In this document: positions 54,374 through 64,000 of the stretch, one piece after another
Layout: each line of letters begins with the position of its first letter
Position numbering within the stretch: the first letter of the stretch is position 1
NCBI GenBank assembly: GCA_017792445.1
Contig: CP051232.1
Location: forward strand, 1,116,001 to 1,180,000
Origin: Maritimibacter sp.
GTDB taxonomy: Bacteria; Pseudomonadota; Alphaproteobacteria; Rhodobacterales; Rhodobacteraceae
Reading direction: 5' to 3'
DNA: 64,000 nt
The notes under the pieces: model-generated
Database searches by the model: none
What the model was told of the DNA's origin: nothing
What the model saw: only the letters and a program-made list of their open reading frames with translations
Translations under genes and position numbers: made by a program

Positions 54374-55279
54374 ATGAACGTGCCGTCCCCGCCGGGACAG
54401 CAGGTCGACAACATGCGCGGCCTTGCCCTGATGGCGCTGGCGATGTTCATTTTCTCGGCGGTGGACACGCAGGCGAAGTTCCTGACCCAGACGCTGCACC
54501 CGGTTCAGGTCACCTGGACCCGCCAACTGGGGCTGTTCGCGGCGATGCTGTTCCTGCTGGCGCGTCACGGGCCGTCTTTGCTGAAGACATCGCATCCCTA
54601 CCTTCAGCTTTTCCGCGGGTTTCTGGCGGCTGTCTCGGCCCTGTGTTTCATCGTGGCGGTCAGCTTCGTGCCGCTGGCGGATGCGGTTTCGATCAGCTTC
54701 ATCGCGCCCTTTGTCGTGACGCTTCTGTCGGCTTTGGTGCTGCGCGAGACGGTGGGCATTCGGCGCTGGGTGGCGGTGACCATCGGCTTCATCGGGACGC
54801 TTATCGTGATCCGGCCCGGGCTTGGCGTGGTCCACCCGGCGATCTTCTTCGTGATCCTCGCGGCGGCGGCCTTCGCATTGCGGCAGATCGTGTCGCGCGC
54901 GCTGGCGAATTCGGACCGCACGATCACCACCGTCGCCTATACCGCGCTGGCCAGCGTAGTTCTTCTGACGCTGCCCCTGCCCTTCGTCTGGCAGACGCCG
55001 ACCACCGGCGTCGAGTTTCTGCTGATGCTGGGCGTCGCGGTTCTGGCGGGTGCGGGAGAGTTCACTCTGATCAAGGCGCTGGAAGTCGGACAGGCCGCCG
55101 TGGTGGCGCCAGTGCAGTATTCGCTGCTGATCTGGTCGACCTTTTACGGCTGGCTGGTATTCAACCAACTGCCGGATTTCTGGACTTGGATCGGCGCGCT
55201 GATCATCGTCGCGACCGGGCTTTACACCCTGCATCGCGAACGGCTGGCGGCGAAGGCCGCGAAGGCCCGTGCCGCCTGA
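54374..55279 (+). CDS. DMT/EamA family transporter (second, divergent)
   Basis: This 301-residue, ten-helix protein has MALAMFIFSAVDTQAKFL and LAILLSALVLRETVGIRRW-type motifs and the terminal ALIIVATGLYTLHRERLAAKAAK. It is not similar enough by eye to the neighbour to be a recent duplicate. The ATG at 54374 has no strong ribosome site; one at 54413 is an alternative. Substrate unknown. Confidence 0.85.
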   Translation: MNVPSPPGQQVDNMRGLALMALAMFIFSAVDTQAKFLTQTLHPVQVTWTRQLGLFAAMLFLLARHGPSLLKTSHPYLQLFRGFLAAVSALCFIVAVSFVPLADAVSISFIAPFVVTLLSALVLRETVGIRRWVAVTIGFIGTLIVIRPGLGVVHPAIFFVILAAAAFALRQIVSRALANSDRTITTVAYTALASVVLLTLPLPFVWQTPTTGVEFLLMLGVAVLAGAGEFTLIKALEVGQAAVVAPVQYSLLIWSTFYGWLVFNQLPDFWTWIGALIIVATGLYTLHRERLAAKAAKARAA

Positions 55280-55285
55280 GTTCCG

Positions 55286-56413
55286 TCAGCTGGGAGCGGC
55301 GAGGCGCGGCGCCAGCGTGCGCCATGCCATCGCCCCGGCGCCAGCGAGCGTCAGCGCCAGCACGAACAGCCACCCCAGCAGCGGGATCAGCGCCAGAAGG
55401 CCCGCGATGATCGCGCCCAGCCCTCCCGCCAGCGCGCGTTCCAGCACGCGGTCGGGTTCCGGGCGGCCAACGGCCATCATCACGCCGACGCCCAGCGCGT
55501 AGGTGCCCAGCAGGTAGCCTGCCAGCACCACGAGCCCGCCAAGCACCAGCACCGCCGGGGTGATGAAGATGCCGATCACCGTCAGCGCCAGCATGATCGA
55601 CGATCCAAGGATCGTGGACATCAGCAGGAACCCAAGCCCCAGCGTGCCCAGCGGGCGCGACAGGATGCGGCGCCGCGTTGCCGCAAGCCATTCCGGGAAC
55701 AGCGCCGCCGCCAGCGCCGCCAGCGCCGCGACGAACAGGACGGTGGCGACGAAGCTCCAGAGCGCGCCGAGGACCGCCTTGAAGGTCCAGCCGCGCACGT
55801 CACCCGGCGCGCGGCTGCCGTCCCATGCGATGCGTTCGATCCGGTCTTCGGCGATGACACTTTCCGGCACGTCGATGCTGTCCGGCTTTTCCTCGTACAG
55901 CGTCAACTTGCCGTCGATGGACGCGTCCGGCCCGAACTCGACCGTGTTGGCCGCGATGCGCACATCGCCCGCGATCGCGCCTTCGACCCGCACCGTCTCG
56001 CCCGACAGCAGGGCATAGCCGCCGACCGGGCCGGTGACCGTCACCTCGGACCCCGCGCCGCGCAGGTCGCCCGAGACCGCGCCGACCTGCACCGAATAGC
56101 CCGTCAGCGTCGCGTTTCCGGCCACGGCGCCGGTCACGTCGACGTTCATCCCCATGGCATAGATGTTGCCACCGATAGCCCCCGACGCTTCGACCGTGCG
56201 GCCCGCAAGGTGGGCAGAGCCGGTGATGTCGGACCCGACCGTCACCCGTTGACCGGCGGCGAACAGGTCCTGCGCGCCGTCGCCGGTGAAGCTGACACTG
56301 TTGCCAGCGCGGAAGGCATCGTTGCCGATGTCGAGGAATGCGTTGTCGTCGGATTGCGCCGATGCGGCGGTGGCGGCCAGACAGGCCAAAACGATCAGGA
56401 ACAGGCGTTTCAT
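55286..56413 (-). CDS. Bactofilin-like exported/membrane protein
   Basis: This 375-residue protein has a signal peptide (LFLIVLACLAATAASA), then a repetitive beta-helix region (~25-175; units such as GSDITGSAHLAGRTVEASGAIGGNIYAMGMNVDVTGAVAGNATLTG) like the polymer-forming bactofilin/CcmA fold but periplasmic, then at least four membrane segments (about 217-235, 255-277, 290-308, 330-350). Function unknown; cell-envelope scaffolding is a possible role. GGGGGAG lies before the ATG. It is convergent with the EamA gene. Confidence 0.72.
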   Translation of the reverse strand: MKRLFLIVLACLAATAASAQSDDNAFLDIGNDAFRAGNSVSFTGDGAQDLFAAGQRVTVGSDITGSAHLAGRTVEASGAIGGNIYAMGMNVDVTGAVAGNATLTGYSVQVGAVSGDLRGAGSEVTVTGPVGGYALLSGETVRVEGAIAGDVRIAANTVEFGPDASIDGKLTLYEEKPDSIDVPESVIAEDRIERIAWDGSRAPGDVRGWTFKAVLGALWSFVATVLFVAALAALAAALFPEWLAATRRRILSRPLGTLGLGFLLMSTILGSSIMLALTVIGIFITPAVLVLGGLVVLAGYLLGTYALGVGVMMAVGRPEPDRVLERALAGGLGAIIAGLLALIPLLGWLFVLALTLAGAGAMAWRTLAPRLAAPS

Positions 56414-56514
56414 GGCGGTTCTCCCCCTGCCATTGGCTGTCGCGATTCGCCGGCAGTCTAGGCGCGGGGTGCCGCGCGCGCCTTGTTACGGATCAAACGG
56501 GTCTGCCGTAGCGT

Positions 56515-57051
56515 TCAGCCCGTCGTGGCCGAGGGCTGCAACGTCTCGACGAAGTGCCGGACCTTGGCCCGCCCACCCAGCCGGATGACCGGCACATGGC
56601 CGCCGTGCGTTTCGCGGGCGGCCTCGATGACGGGACGGTACACTTCGTCGAAGCGCCAGACGTATCGCAGGAAGGCAATGAACTCGCGATCCAGCTTCTC
56701 GGCGCAGCCTGCGGGCAGATCGGTCCTTTGGTCGCTTCGGAGCGTCCGAAGCGCGACCCGCTTGGCGCAGGTCAGGCGGGGCGTTTCCATCCAGATCACG
56801 AGCTCGGCGCGCGGCAAGCGCAGGTCGAAGGTCTGGTGGTGATAATTGCCCTCGGTAATCCAGGCGGGGCCTTCGACGGCGTCCGAGACCTTTTGCCGGA
56901 ACGCGCTGCGGACGGGCTTGGTCCAGCCCGGCCCCCAGAACAGCTTGTCGAGATGGATCACCGGCAGCGACAGCTCATGTCCAAGCATCCGCGCCAGCGT
57001 GGATTTCCCGCTGCCCGCATTGCCCAGAATGACGATCCGTTTCGGCCCCAT
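56515..57051 (-). CDS. P-loop AAA/adenylate-kinase-like NTPase (FlaR type)
   Basis: This 178-residue protein has VILGNAGSGKSTLARMLGHEL (Walker A near residue 9), IHLDKLFWGPGW and VEGPAWITEGNYHHQTFD. This is the layout of FlaR/DNA-topology-modulation and related adenylate kinase-like proteins. The substrate is unknown. A strong terminator lies between it and groEL. Confidence 0.8.
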   Translation of the reverse strand: MGPKRIVILGNAGSGKSTLARMLGHELSLPVIHLDKLFWGPGWTKPVRSAFRQKVSDAVEGPAWITEGNYHHQTFDLRLPRAELVIWMETPRLTCAKRVALRTLRSDQRTDLPAGCAEKLDREFIAFLRYVWRFDEVYRPVIEAARETHGGHVPVIRLGGRAKVRHFVETLQPSATTG

Positions 57052-57166
57052 GACGTCCCCCGATGCGCAGGAACATTAGCGGCGGTCCGGTGGCGAGTCG
57101 CAAGTGCGCGCTTGGCCGCGTGTCCTTGTTCGGCAGTCGGTTGCCGGATGGGACCGCGGGCAAAGA

Positions 57167-57194
57167 AAAAGGGCGCCGCAAGGGGCGCCCTTTT
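57167..57194 (-). terminator. Terminator after groEL
   Basis: On the minus strand AAAAGGGCGCC/GGCGCCCTTTT makes an 11-bp stem with a 6-nt loop and T-tract-like ends, 25 bp after the groEL stop. It is a classical intrinsic terminator. Confidence 0.8.
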
Positions 57195-57219
57195 CCGTAA
57201 CTCCGGATGGAGCGGCTGA

Positions 57220-58869
<1,650 letters not shown>

Positions 58870-58911
58870 TTACTCCGTCTGAATTGTTTGAGTGATTGAA
58901 GGGGACAGGTC

Positions 58912-59199
58912 TCAGGCGATGATGCCGAGAATGTCGCTTTCCTTCATGATCAGCAGCTCTTCGCCATCCAGCGAGATCTCGGTGCCGGACCACTTGCCGA
59001 ACAGGATCTTGTCGCCGGCTTTGACGTCCATCGCGATGCGATCGCCGTCGTCGTCCTTGGCGCCGGCGCCAACAGCGACGATCTCGCCTTCGGCCGGTTT
59101 CTCTTTCGCGCTGTCGGGGATGATCAGACCACCCTTGGTCTTCTCGTCGGATTCCACACGGCGGACCAGCACACGGTCATGCAGCGGGGTGAATGCCAT
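58912..59199 (-). CDS. groES: 10-kDa co-chaperonin GroES
   Basis: This 95-residue GroES has [44 protein letters not shown] (mobile loop near 17-33) and [33 protein letters not shown]. It caps the GroEL ring. AAGGAG lies 8 nt upstream of the ATG. It is the first gene of the operon. Confidence 0.97.
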   Translation of the reverse strand: MAFTPLHDRVLVRRVESDEKTKGGLIIPDSAKEKPAEGEIVAVGAGAKDDDGDRIAMDVKAGDKILFGKWSGTEISLDGEELLIMKESDILGIIA

Positions 59200-59233
59200 C
59201 TCTGAACGCTCCTTGGTTCATTGTTCTCCCAAG

Positions 59234-59260
59234 TTAGCACTCACCTCCATCGAGTGCTAA
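59234..59260. promoter_or_regulatory. CIRCE operator of groESL
   Basis: TTAGCACTC-N9-GAGTGCTAA matches the CIRCE consensus perfectly (9-bp arms at 59234-59242 and 59252-59260). It lies 35 bp upstream of groES, just downstream of the predicted transcription start. It is the binding site of the HrcA heat-shock repressor, so HrcA control is expected. Confidence 0.95.
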
Positions 59261-59268
59261 CGAGCCGG

Positions 59269-59296
59269 AGATAAGGAGCGGGCTTCCACGAGTCAA
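59269..59296 (-). promoter_or_regulatory. groESL promoter (sigma-70/RpoH-type)
   Basis: On the minus strand TTGACT (59291-59296) and CTTATCT/TTATCT (59269-59275) are spaced 16 nt. The -35 fits the sigma-70 consensus and the -10 region CTTATCT fits the alphaproteobacterial RpoH -10 (CYTATNT). The start point would fall near the CIRCE operator, giving dual heat control by HrcA and RpoH. Confidence 0.65.
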
Positions 59297-59376
59297 CAGG
59301 CGGCTTCACAGAAATTTGCTTGCGTGCGGGGATAGCTGGCTTACCCTCTTGCGCGACACCCCCGGAGGTTCCGCAA

Positions 59377-60381
59377 GTGCGCAAATTTCTTACGTTTCTT
59401 TTCCTCGCGCTGGTCGCGCTGAGGCCCGCCGCGGCCACAGCCGACTGTGGCGGAAGCGACCTGATAACAGCCCTTCCGGCGGATGAACAGGCCCGTCTGC
59501 GGGACCTTGCCGACGCGGTTCCGCACGGCAGCGGCATCCTGTGGGACGCCGAACGCGACGGGCGGCACATCCTGCTGGTTGGCACCATGCACCTGTACGA
59601 CCCGCGCCACGAGGCGACGATGGAACAGGTGCGCCCGTTCCTGGAAACCGCGGATGCGGTCTATCTCGAGATGGGCTCGGGCGACGAGGCGCGGCTGCAA
59701 CGCATGATCGCCGCAGAACCCTCGCTTGCCTTCATCACCGAAGGCCCGACCCTGCCCGACCTTTTGGGCGAAGAAGACTGGGCCCGCCTGCGTGAAGCGA
59801 TGGCCGACCGTGGCGTGCCGGGTTTTCTTGCGTCGCAGATGCGTCCGTGGATGGCGATGGCGCAGCTTGGCATGACACGCTGCGACCTCGAGGCCTTGCA
59901 GGAGGGCAAGCGCGGGCTGGACGGCATGATCACCGCCGCCGCCGAGGCGATGGACAAGCCGGCACTGGCGCTCGAGCCGATCGACACCGCGCTGAAGGCC
60001 TTCGCGGCGTTCACCGAGGAAGAGCAGCTTGACCTTCTGCGCTACGGGCTGGCCCAGCAGGCAGGACAAAGCGCCGATCAGGCGGTCACGATGGCAGAGG
60101 CTTATTTTCGCGAAGAGATCCAGCTGATCTGGGAGTTCACCATCGCGCAGTCCGTGGACGACCCCGCTTTTTCGGCGGAAGAACTCGCCGACCAGATCGA
60201 CCGGTTCGAAACGGTCCTGATCGAGGACCGCAACGCCGCCTGGATGGAGCGCATCCTGTCAGCCGAAGGCGACACGCTGGTCGCCGTGGGCGCGATGCAC
60301 CTGCCCGGAGAGGCCGGACTGCTGCACCTGCTGGAAGAGGAAGGGTTCAGCGTGACCCGAAGGCCCCGAATGGCGAAGTGA
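59377..60381 (+). CDS. TraB/GumN family protein, exported
   Basis: This 334-residue TraB/GumN-type protein has a signal peptide (RKFLTFLFLALVALRPAAATA), DGRHILLVGTMHLYDPRHEATMEQV (GTxH motif near residue 70) and the C-terminal AEGDTLVAVGAMHLPGEAGLLHLLEEEGF (second GxMH). The family is thought to be peptidase-like; the role is unproven. The start is GTG at 59377 with GGAGG 8 nt upstream; the frame opens earlier at 59320 but without a signal-like start. Confidence 0.83.
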   Translation: MRKFLTFLFLALVALRPAAATADCGGSDLITALPADEQARLRDLADAVPHGSGILWDAERDGRHILLVGTMHLYDPRHEATMEQVRPFLETADAVYLEMGSGDEARLQRMIAAEPSLAFITEGPTLPDLLGEEDWARLREAMADRGVPGFLASQMRPWMAMAQLGMTRCDLEALQEGKRGLDGMITAAAEAMDKPALALEPIDTALKAFAAFTEEEQLDLLRYGLAQQAGQSADQAVTMAEAYFREEIQLIWEFTIAQSVDDPAFSAEELADQIDRFETVLIEDRNAAWMERILSAEGDTLVAVGAMHLPGEAGLLHLLEEEGFSVTRRPRMAK

Positions 60382-60393
60382 CGCGCCGCCGTC

Positions 60394-61713
60394 TTAGGCG
60401 GCAGCGTCCTTTTCAGTTGCACCGCGACCGATCCTGAGCCCTGCGAACCGGCGCAGGTGCTTGCGCAGCAGCAACGGTCGCGCGCGATGGTCCATCGGCC
60501 GGATGTCGCGGCCTTCGAGCATTCGCTGCAACACCGCGTCCGCCGCCAGCGCCTCGGGGCCCGCGAAGACGGTCTCGGTCCAGACGCCGTCGGCGTTGAT
60601 CAGTTCGTGGCGGTCCATCACCAGATGATAATAGGTGACGTTCGCACGCGGCATCGCCACCAGACGGGCAAGTCCCAGCTCCTCGGCCAGATGGCGGGCG
60701 CGCACCAGCACCTCGCCCTTGCCGTTGGGCCGGTCGTCCAGCGCAAGAAAGGCGTGCTGAAGCGACACCAGCATGCGCCGTCTTGGCAGGCCATCGCCGA
60801 AAGCGCCTGCCGCGACCTCGACCGGCCGCAGCGCCGGATCGGCCTGCTGGGCGGCGACGCTTACGCGGTTGCGCAGCACGGCACGGACCGGGCGCAAGCC
60901 GCCATCCGCAACGCGCAGAAGATCGCCTTCGGCAAGTGTCTCGACCGGGCGTGGGCCCGTCGCAGTGTCCACCATCGTCCCGGCTGTCAGGCAGACAGGC
61001 GCGGCGGCGGGCGAGTCGGGGATGGTGACATCCTTCTCGGTCACCACCTGCTGTTTCAGTTCCTCGACAGTGATGCCGCTGTTCCAGAAATAGGTGAAGT
61101 CGATGGTCAGGCTGGCGTCGTCGACGCCTTCCAGGGTCATGACCCAGATCTTCGGATCATCCGTCGCCGTCAGCACGACGTCGTCGATGGTCGCGCCATC
61201 GACATAGATGACATCGTCCTCGGGGCTGAATCCGCTGATCGTGTCGTGACCGCCGTCGGCGCCCCAGACGATCATGTCGTGGCCACCTTCGTAGCCGCCG
61301 GCATAGATCATGTCGTCGCCGGCGCCGCCGTCCATCAGGTCGCTGTCCGTCCCGCCGACCAGCGTGTCGTTCCCCGCGCCGCCATACAGGCTGTCGTCCT
61401 GCGCTCCGCCATCGAGGTAATCGTCGCCGTCGCCGCCGATCACGACGTCGTTCTCGCTTTGGCCGTAAAGCGTGTCGTTGCCAGCGCCGCCATCCAGCGT
61501 ATCGGTCTGCGAACCGCCGTCGAGGCTGTCGTTGCCCTCGCCGCCCGTCAGACCGTCGCTTCCGTCGCCACCGTGCAGCGTGTCGTCACCGCCGCCGCCA
61601 TCAAGAGTGTCGTTGCCGGTCGAACCGGATATGCTGTCGTCGCCTTCGGTCCCGGTCAGGTCATTGTCCTGCCAGTCGCCGTTAATGGTATCGCCCCCGT
61701 TCTGGGATGACAT
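60394..61713 (-). CDS. RTX (Ca-binding) repeat protein with Hint domain (third paralogue)
   Basis: This 439-residue protein has an N-terminal run of glycine/aspartate-rich GGxGxDxx repeats (about residues 5-130; such as GGAGNDTLYGQSENDVVIGG) of the hemolysin-type calcium-binding kind. A beta-domain follows (~130-225) and then a Hint module starting CLTAGTMVDTATGPRPVETLAEGD (~residue 246), with LVSLQHAFLAL and YYHLVMDRHELINADGVWTET near the end. RTX proteins usually leave by type I secretion; no transporter lies next to it. There is no signal peptide. Confidence 0.88.
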   Translation of the reverse strand: MSSQNGGDTINGDWQDNDLTGTEGDDSISGSTGNDTLDGGGGDDTLHGGDGSDGLTGGEGNDSLDGGSQTDTLDGGAGNDTLYGQSENDVVIGGDGDDYLDGGAQDDSLYGGAGNDTLVGGTDSDLMDGGAGDDMIYAGGYEGGHDMIVWGADGGHDTISGFSPEDDVIYVDGATIDDVVLTATDDPKIWVMTLEGVDDASLTIDFTYFWNSGITVEELKQQVVTEKDVTIPDSPAAAPVCLTAGTMVDTATGPRPVETLAEGDLLRVADGGLRPVRAVLRNRVSVAAQQADPALRPVEVAAGAFGDGLPRRRMLVSLQHAFLALDDRPNGKGEVLVRARHLAEELGLARLVAMPRANVTYYHLVMDRHELINADGVWTETVFAGPEALAADAVLQRMLEGRDIRPMDHRARPLLLRKHLRRFAGLRIGRGATEKDAAA

Positions 61714-61817
61714 CGCTTTCCGCCTGTCTTGAACACGCCGCTTTGCGGCCGCACAGCCCGTTCAAGCCCCGACATTCCGGCGGAATTGGGGCAAATACCT
61801 GCTAAACGCATGTAAAT

Positions 61818-62507
61818 TCAAGAACTTGACGCAAGGTCCACGTCGGAATCGGTGCAGTCCAGCGATTTTGCACCTTTTGGCGTCAATCCGTAGACGCCCT
61901 TCTGGACCCTCTCGAACCAGCCGTAATGGTCATCCGCCATCATCCGGGTAGCCTTTTCGACGCCGGTCGCGCGGGCCACCTCGGCGCCCTTGCTCGGGCC
62001 ATGCTCTGCCAGATGCGCCGCAAGACGCATTGCATCCTGCCGGTAAGCGGTGACCACACCGCCCCGGACCGAGCCGCCGGGCGACGGGTCGCCTTCGCGC
62101 CGCGCGAACTCGCGCAGCAGGCGGTCGCGGCGTTTCGCGGACTGGCGCGGGGCATAGGGCCCGGGGTCGCAGGGCACCTCGACATGGCCGTCCGACAGGC
62201 GGACAAGGATCACCCCAAGCCCAAGGCGGCGGCACAGCGCGATGTTGTCCTTCAACGCGCGATGAAACGCGCGCCCGGTCTTGCGCGGGACGCAGACATA
62301 GACGGTGTCGCTGATCGCCAGCCGCGCCACGGCCTGATGCAGAAGGGTCAGCGAGAAGGCCGTCTTCAGCTCGACGATCACCGGCGGGGCGTCGCCGCGA
62401 CAGGCGACCACGTCGGCCTCGGCCACGTCGCCTTTCACCTCGTACCCCTGCCCTTCGAGAAACGCCTTCACGGGCGGGTAGAGATCTGTTTCGCGCATGT
62501 CGGCCAT
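61818..62507 (-). CDS. DUF2161 domain-containing protein
   Basis: This 229-residue protein has DLYPPVKAFLEGQGYEVKGDVAEADVVACRGDAPPVIVELKTAFSLTLLHQAVARLA near the N-terminus, a PD-(D/E)XK-like pattern (D...VELK), and a C-terminal winged-helix-like region (GAEVARATGVEKATRMM...YGWFERVQKGVYGLTPKG). DUF2161 is annotated as a putative phosphodiesterase. The start is ambiguous: ATG at 62507, ATG at 62498 or GTG at 62516. Confidence 0.78.
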   Translation of the reverse strand: MADMRETDLYPPVKAFLEGQGYEVKGDVAEADVVACRGDAPPVIVELKTAFSLTLLHQAVARLAISDTVYVCVPRKTGRAFHRALKDNIALCRRLGLGVILVRLSDGHVEVPCDPGPYAPRQSAKRRDRLLREFARREGDPSPGGSVRGGVVTAYRQDAMRLAAHLAEHGPSKGAEVARATGVEKATRMMADDHYGWFERVQKGVYGLTPKGAKSLDCTDSDVDLASSS

Positions 62508-62629
62508 GCGCGCCACTTGACCTCACCTGCCGCCGCGTGACAACCCGCCGCCGTAGCCCTATAGAGGCGCCCGAAACGCACGACCGATACGCCTGCACCA
62601 ACGCCTTCCTGAAAACGACGGACAGAGAC

Positions 62630-63550
62630 ATGACCATCAAAGTCTTCGGCCACAAATCCCCCGACACCGATTCCACCGGCTCGCCCCTGATCTGGGCCTG
62701 GTACCTTTCCGAGCACCGCGGCCAGCCCGCCGAGGCGAAGCTGCTGGGCGAGCCCAACACCGAGGCCGCCTTCGTCCTGAAGCGCTGGGGCTATGACAAG
62801 CCCGAGATCATCTCGGGCGTCGCAGCGGGTGACGAGGTCGTCATCGTCGACACCAACAACCCGGCCGAACTGCCCGACGCGATCAACGACGCGGACATCC
62901 TGCAGATCATCGACCACCACAAGCTGACTGGCGGTCTGGAAACGAAAGGCCCGATCGACATCACGATCAAGCCGCTCGCCTGCACCGCGACCATCATGCA
63001 CAACCTGATGGGCGACAACGACGCCAAGATGCCCGAAGGCATCAAGGGCCTGATGCTGTCGTGCATCCTGTCCGACACGCTGGAATTCCGCTCGCCCACC
63101 ACGACCGAGCAGGACAAGGCGCTGGCCGAGCAGCTTGCCGCCGACCTCGGCCTGTCGATCCCGGACTACGCCTCCGAGATGTTCGCGGCGAAATCGGATG
63201 TGTCGGCCTTCTCGGACGCCGAGCTGATCCGCATGGACTCGAAGGAATACGAAGTTTCGGGCACCAAGTTCCGCGTCTCGGTTCTGGAAACCACCGCGCC
63301 GAACATCCCGCTGGACCGCAAGGCGTCGCTGATGGAGACGATGAAAACCGTCGCCGCCGAGGATGGCGTGGACGAGGTTCTGCTGTTCGTCGTCGATATC
63401 CTGAAGGAAGAAGCGACGCTGCTGGTGCCGAATGACACCGTCAAGACGGTGGCCGAGAAGAGCTTTGGCGCAACCGTTTCGGGCGACACCGTGGTGCTGC
63501 CGGGCGTGATGAGCCGCAAGAAGCAGATCATTCCGGCGCTGACGCTGTAA
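62630..63550 (+). CDS. ppaC: Manganese-dependent inorganic pyrophosphatase (DHH family)
   Basis: This 306-residue family II PPase has VFGHKSPDTDSTGSPL (His/Asp near residue 7-13), VIVDTNNPAELPD near 75, IIDHHKLTG (DHH near 97) and GVMSRKKQIIPAL near the end. It hydrolyses pyrophosphate with Mn or Mg. The ATG lacks a strong ribosome site but gives exact family length. A terminator follows. Confidence 0.95.
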   Translation: MTIKVFGHKSPDTDSTGSPLIWAWYLSEHRGQPAEAKLLGEPNTEAAFVLKRWGYDKPEIISGVAAGDEVVIVDTNNPAELPDAINDADILQIIDHHKLTGGLETKGPIDITIKPLACTATIMHNLMGDNDAKMPEGIKGLMLSCILSDTLEFRSPTTTEQDKALAEQLAADLGLSIPDYASEMFAAKSDVSAFSDAELIRMDSKEYEVSGTKFRVSVLETTAPNIPLDRKASLMETMKTVAAEDGVDEVLLFVVDILKEEATLLVPNDTVKTVAEKSFGATVSGDTVVLPGVMSRKKQIIPALTL

Positions 63551-63573
63551 GCGAAACGCTTTCCGAATGCCTG

Positions 63574-63602
63574 AAGACCCCCGCATCGCCGGGGGTCTTT
63601 TC
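63574..63602 (+). terminator. Intrinsic terminator after ppaC
   Basis: AAGACCCCC/GGGGGTCTT forms a 9-bp stem with an 8-nt loop followed by TTTTC, 24 bp after the stop codon. Confidence 0.85.
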
Positions 63603-63700
63603 GTATCGGGCCCTCGTGCACCATCTGTGTGCGGCGATCCGGGTTGCGCCCGCCGGGTGCGGCTGTCACCCATGGCGCGTTGCAGTCCAGCGAGAGCCAG

Positions 63701-64000
63701 ATGACCGATCCCTACCGCCATCACCCCGGCCTGCGCGGCAAGATCGAGGATCCGCTGACCTCGTTCTTCCGCACCTTCGATTCCGCGGCGATCGAGGCGG
63801 AACTGGCGGCGCGCGGCCTTGACCCGATGCCCGCCTATCCGGACGATGTGCGCGAGGCATTCCGCAACACCGCGCTTGAGGACCGGCGCGACAGCGACCT
63901 GTGGGTCTTCGCCTATGGTTCGCTGATGTGGAACCCGGCCTTCCTGTTCGAGGAGGTGCGCCGCGCCCACCTGCCCGGCTTCGCCCGCCGTTTTATCCTG
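63701..64000 (+). CDS. ChaC-like gamma-glutamylcyclotransferase, 5' part
   Basis: The first 100 residues run to the window end. WVFAYGSLMWNPAFLFEEVRRAHLPGF near residue 68 is the conserved YGSLMWNP motif of ChaC-type glutathione-specific gamma-glutamylcyclotransferases, which release 5-oxoproline and Cys-Gly from glutathione. The ATG at 63701 has a GAGAG-type site upstream. The C-terminal part is outside the window. Confidence 0.8.
   Translation, partial: MTDPYRHHPGLRGKIEDPLTSFFRTFDSAAIEAELAARGLDPMPAYPDDVREAFRNTALEDRRDSDLWVFAYGSLMWNPAFLFEEVRRAHLPGFARRFIL

Noticed and set aside
60780-61710. Plus-strand ORF of 417 codons opposite the RTX-Hint gene
   Set aside because: The antisense of the repetitive RTX region produces an open frame without any recognisable domain.

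Overview
The window is a contiguous piece of a high-GC alphaproteobacterial chromosome, most likely a member of the Rhodobacteraceae (roseobacter group). This rests on gene content: three Hint-domain proteins, DUF1150, DUF1285, DUF2161 and YdcH-type small proteins, a fused Sat/CysC enzyme, a TRAP transporter, a manganese inorganic pyrophosphatase, an Lrp/trxB divergent pair, and a groESL operon with a CIRCE operator. Genes are tightly packed on both strands with many 4-bp start/stop overlaps. I saw no rRNA, tRNA, transposase, prophage or CRISPR array.

Layout. 1-2 kb: the 5' part of a GlcD-like flavin oxidase, a DUF599 membrane protein and a small exported protein. 2-5.8 kb: a Hint-domain protein with a long AT-rich upstream region, and a large alpha/beta hydrolase. 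5.8-12.7 kb: a leftward MoxR-DUF58-BatA/DUF4159-VWA operon of surface assembly or stress type. 12.7-15.3 kb: DUF1285, hydroxypyruvate isomerase, a VOC protein and its YafY/WYL regulator. 15.4-20.5 kb: a PBP4-type peptidase, nadD, a seven-heme cytochrome c with TPRs and a MarR-GNAT fusion. 20.7-23 kb: a DUF1127-like small protein behind a 14-codon leader ORF and terminator, then ettA. 23-24.4 kb: a clearly lower-GC two-gene island encoding a membrane-anchored GAF-like protein and a 69-residue partner. 24.4-28.4 kb: DUF2938, a thioesterase, a cold-shock protein and a cluster of very small genes, including two related 30- and 32-residue peptides, followed by an orphan ParA-like ATPase. 28.5-32.7 kb: a dienelactone hydrolase, divergent DUF4198 and HupE/UreJ genes whose start codons overlap, and an Rrf2-flavoprotein pair. 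32.8-35.7 kb: a DctPQM TRAP transporter.

35.9-41.7 kb is mostly housekeeping (thymidine kinase, CsaA, ProC, YbjN, UbiK, Lgt-MidA-PgeF). 41.9-48.3 kb holds a small basic protein, a second Hint protein, Lrp, TrxB, a GNAT, Sat/CysC and a glycosyltransferase-like protein. 48.3-56.4 kb holds the Hsp20-DUF1150-PhzF operon, YdcH, purE/ProC-like/purK, a lipase-like protein, two divergent DMT transporters and a bactofilin-like membrane protein. 56.5-64 kb holds a P-loop kinase-like protein, groESL with CIRCE and promoter, a TraB/GumN protein, an RTX-Hint protein, DUF2161, PpaC and the start of a ChaC-like protein.

The most interesting less-explained signals are: the paired micro-proteins sharing a KPxPxKAP core and an F-x-DWA-x-I C-terminus (26.4-27.2 kb); the leader ORF/terminator arrangement at 20.7-21.1 kb; the low-GC membrane-GAF island at 23-24.4 kb; and the CATG-overlapped divergent starts at 30.2 kb. 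Functions come from motif recognition by reading; no database search was run.
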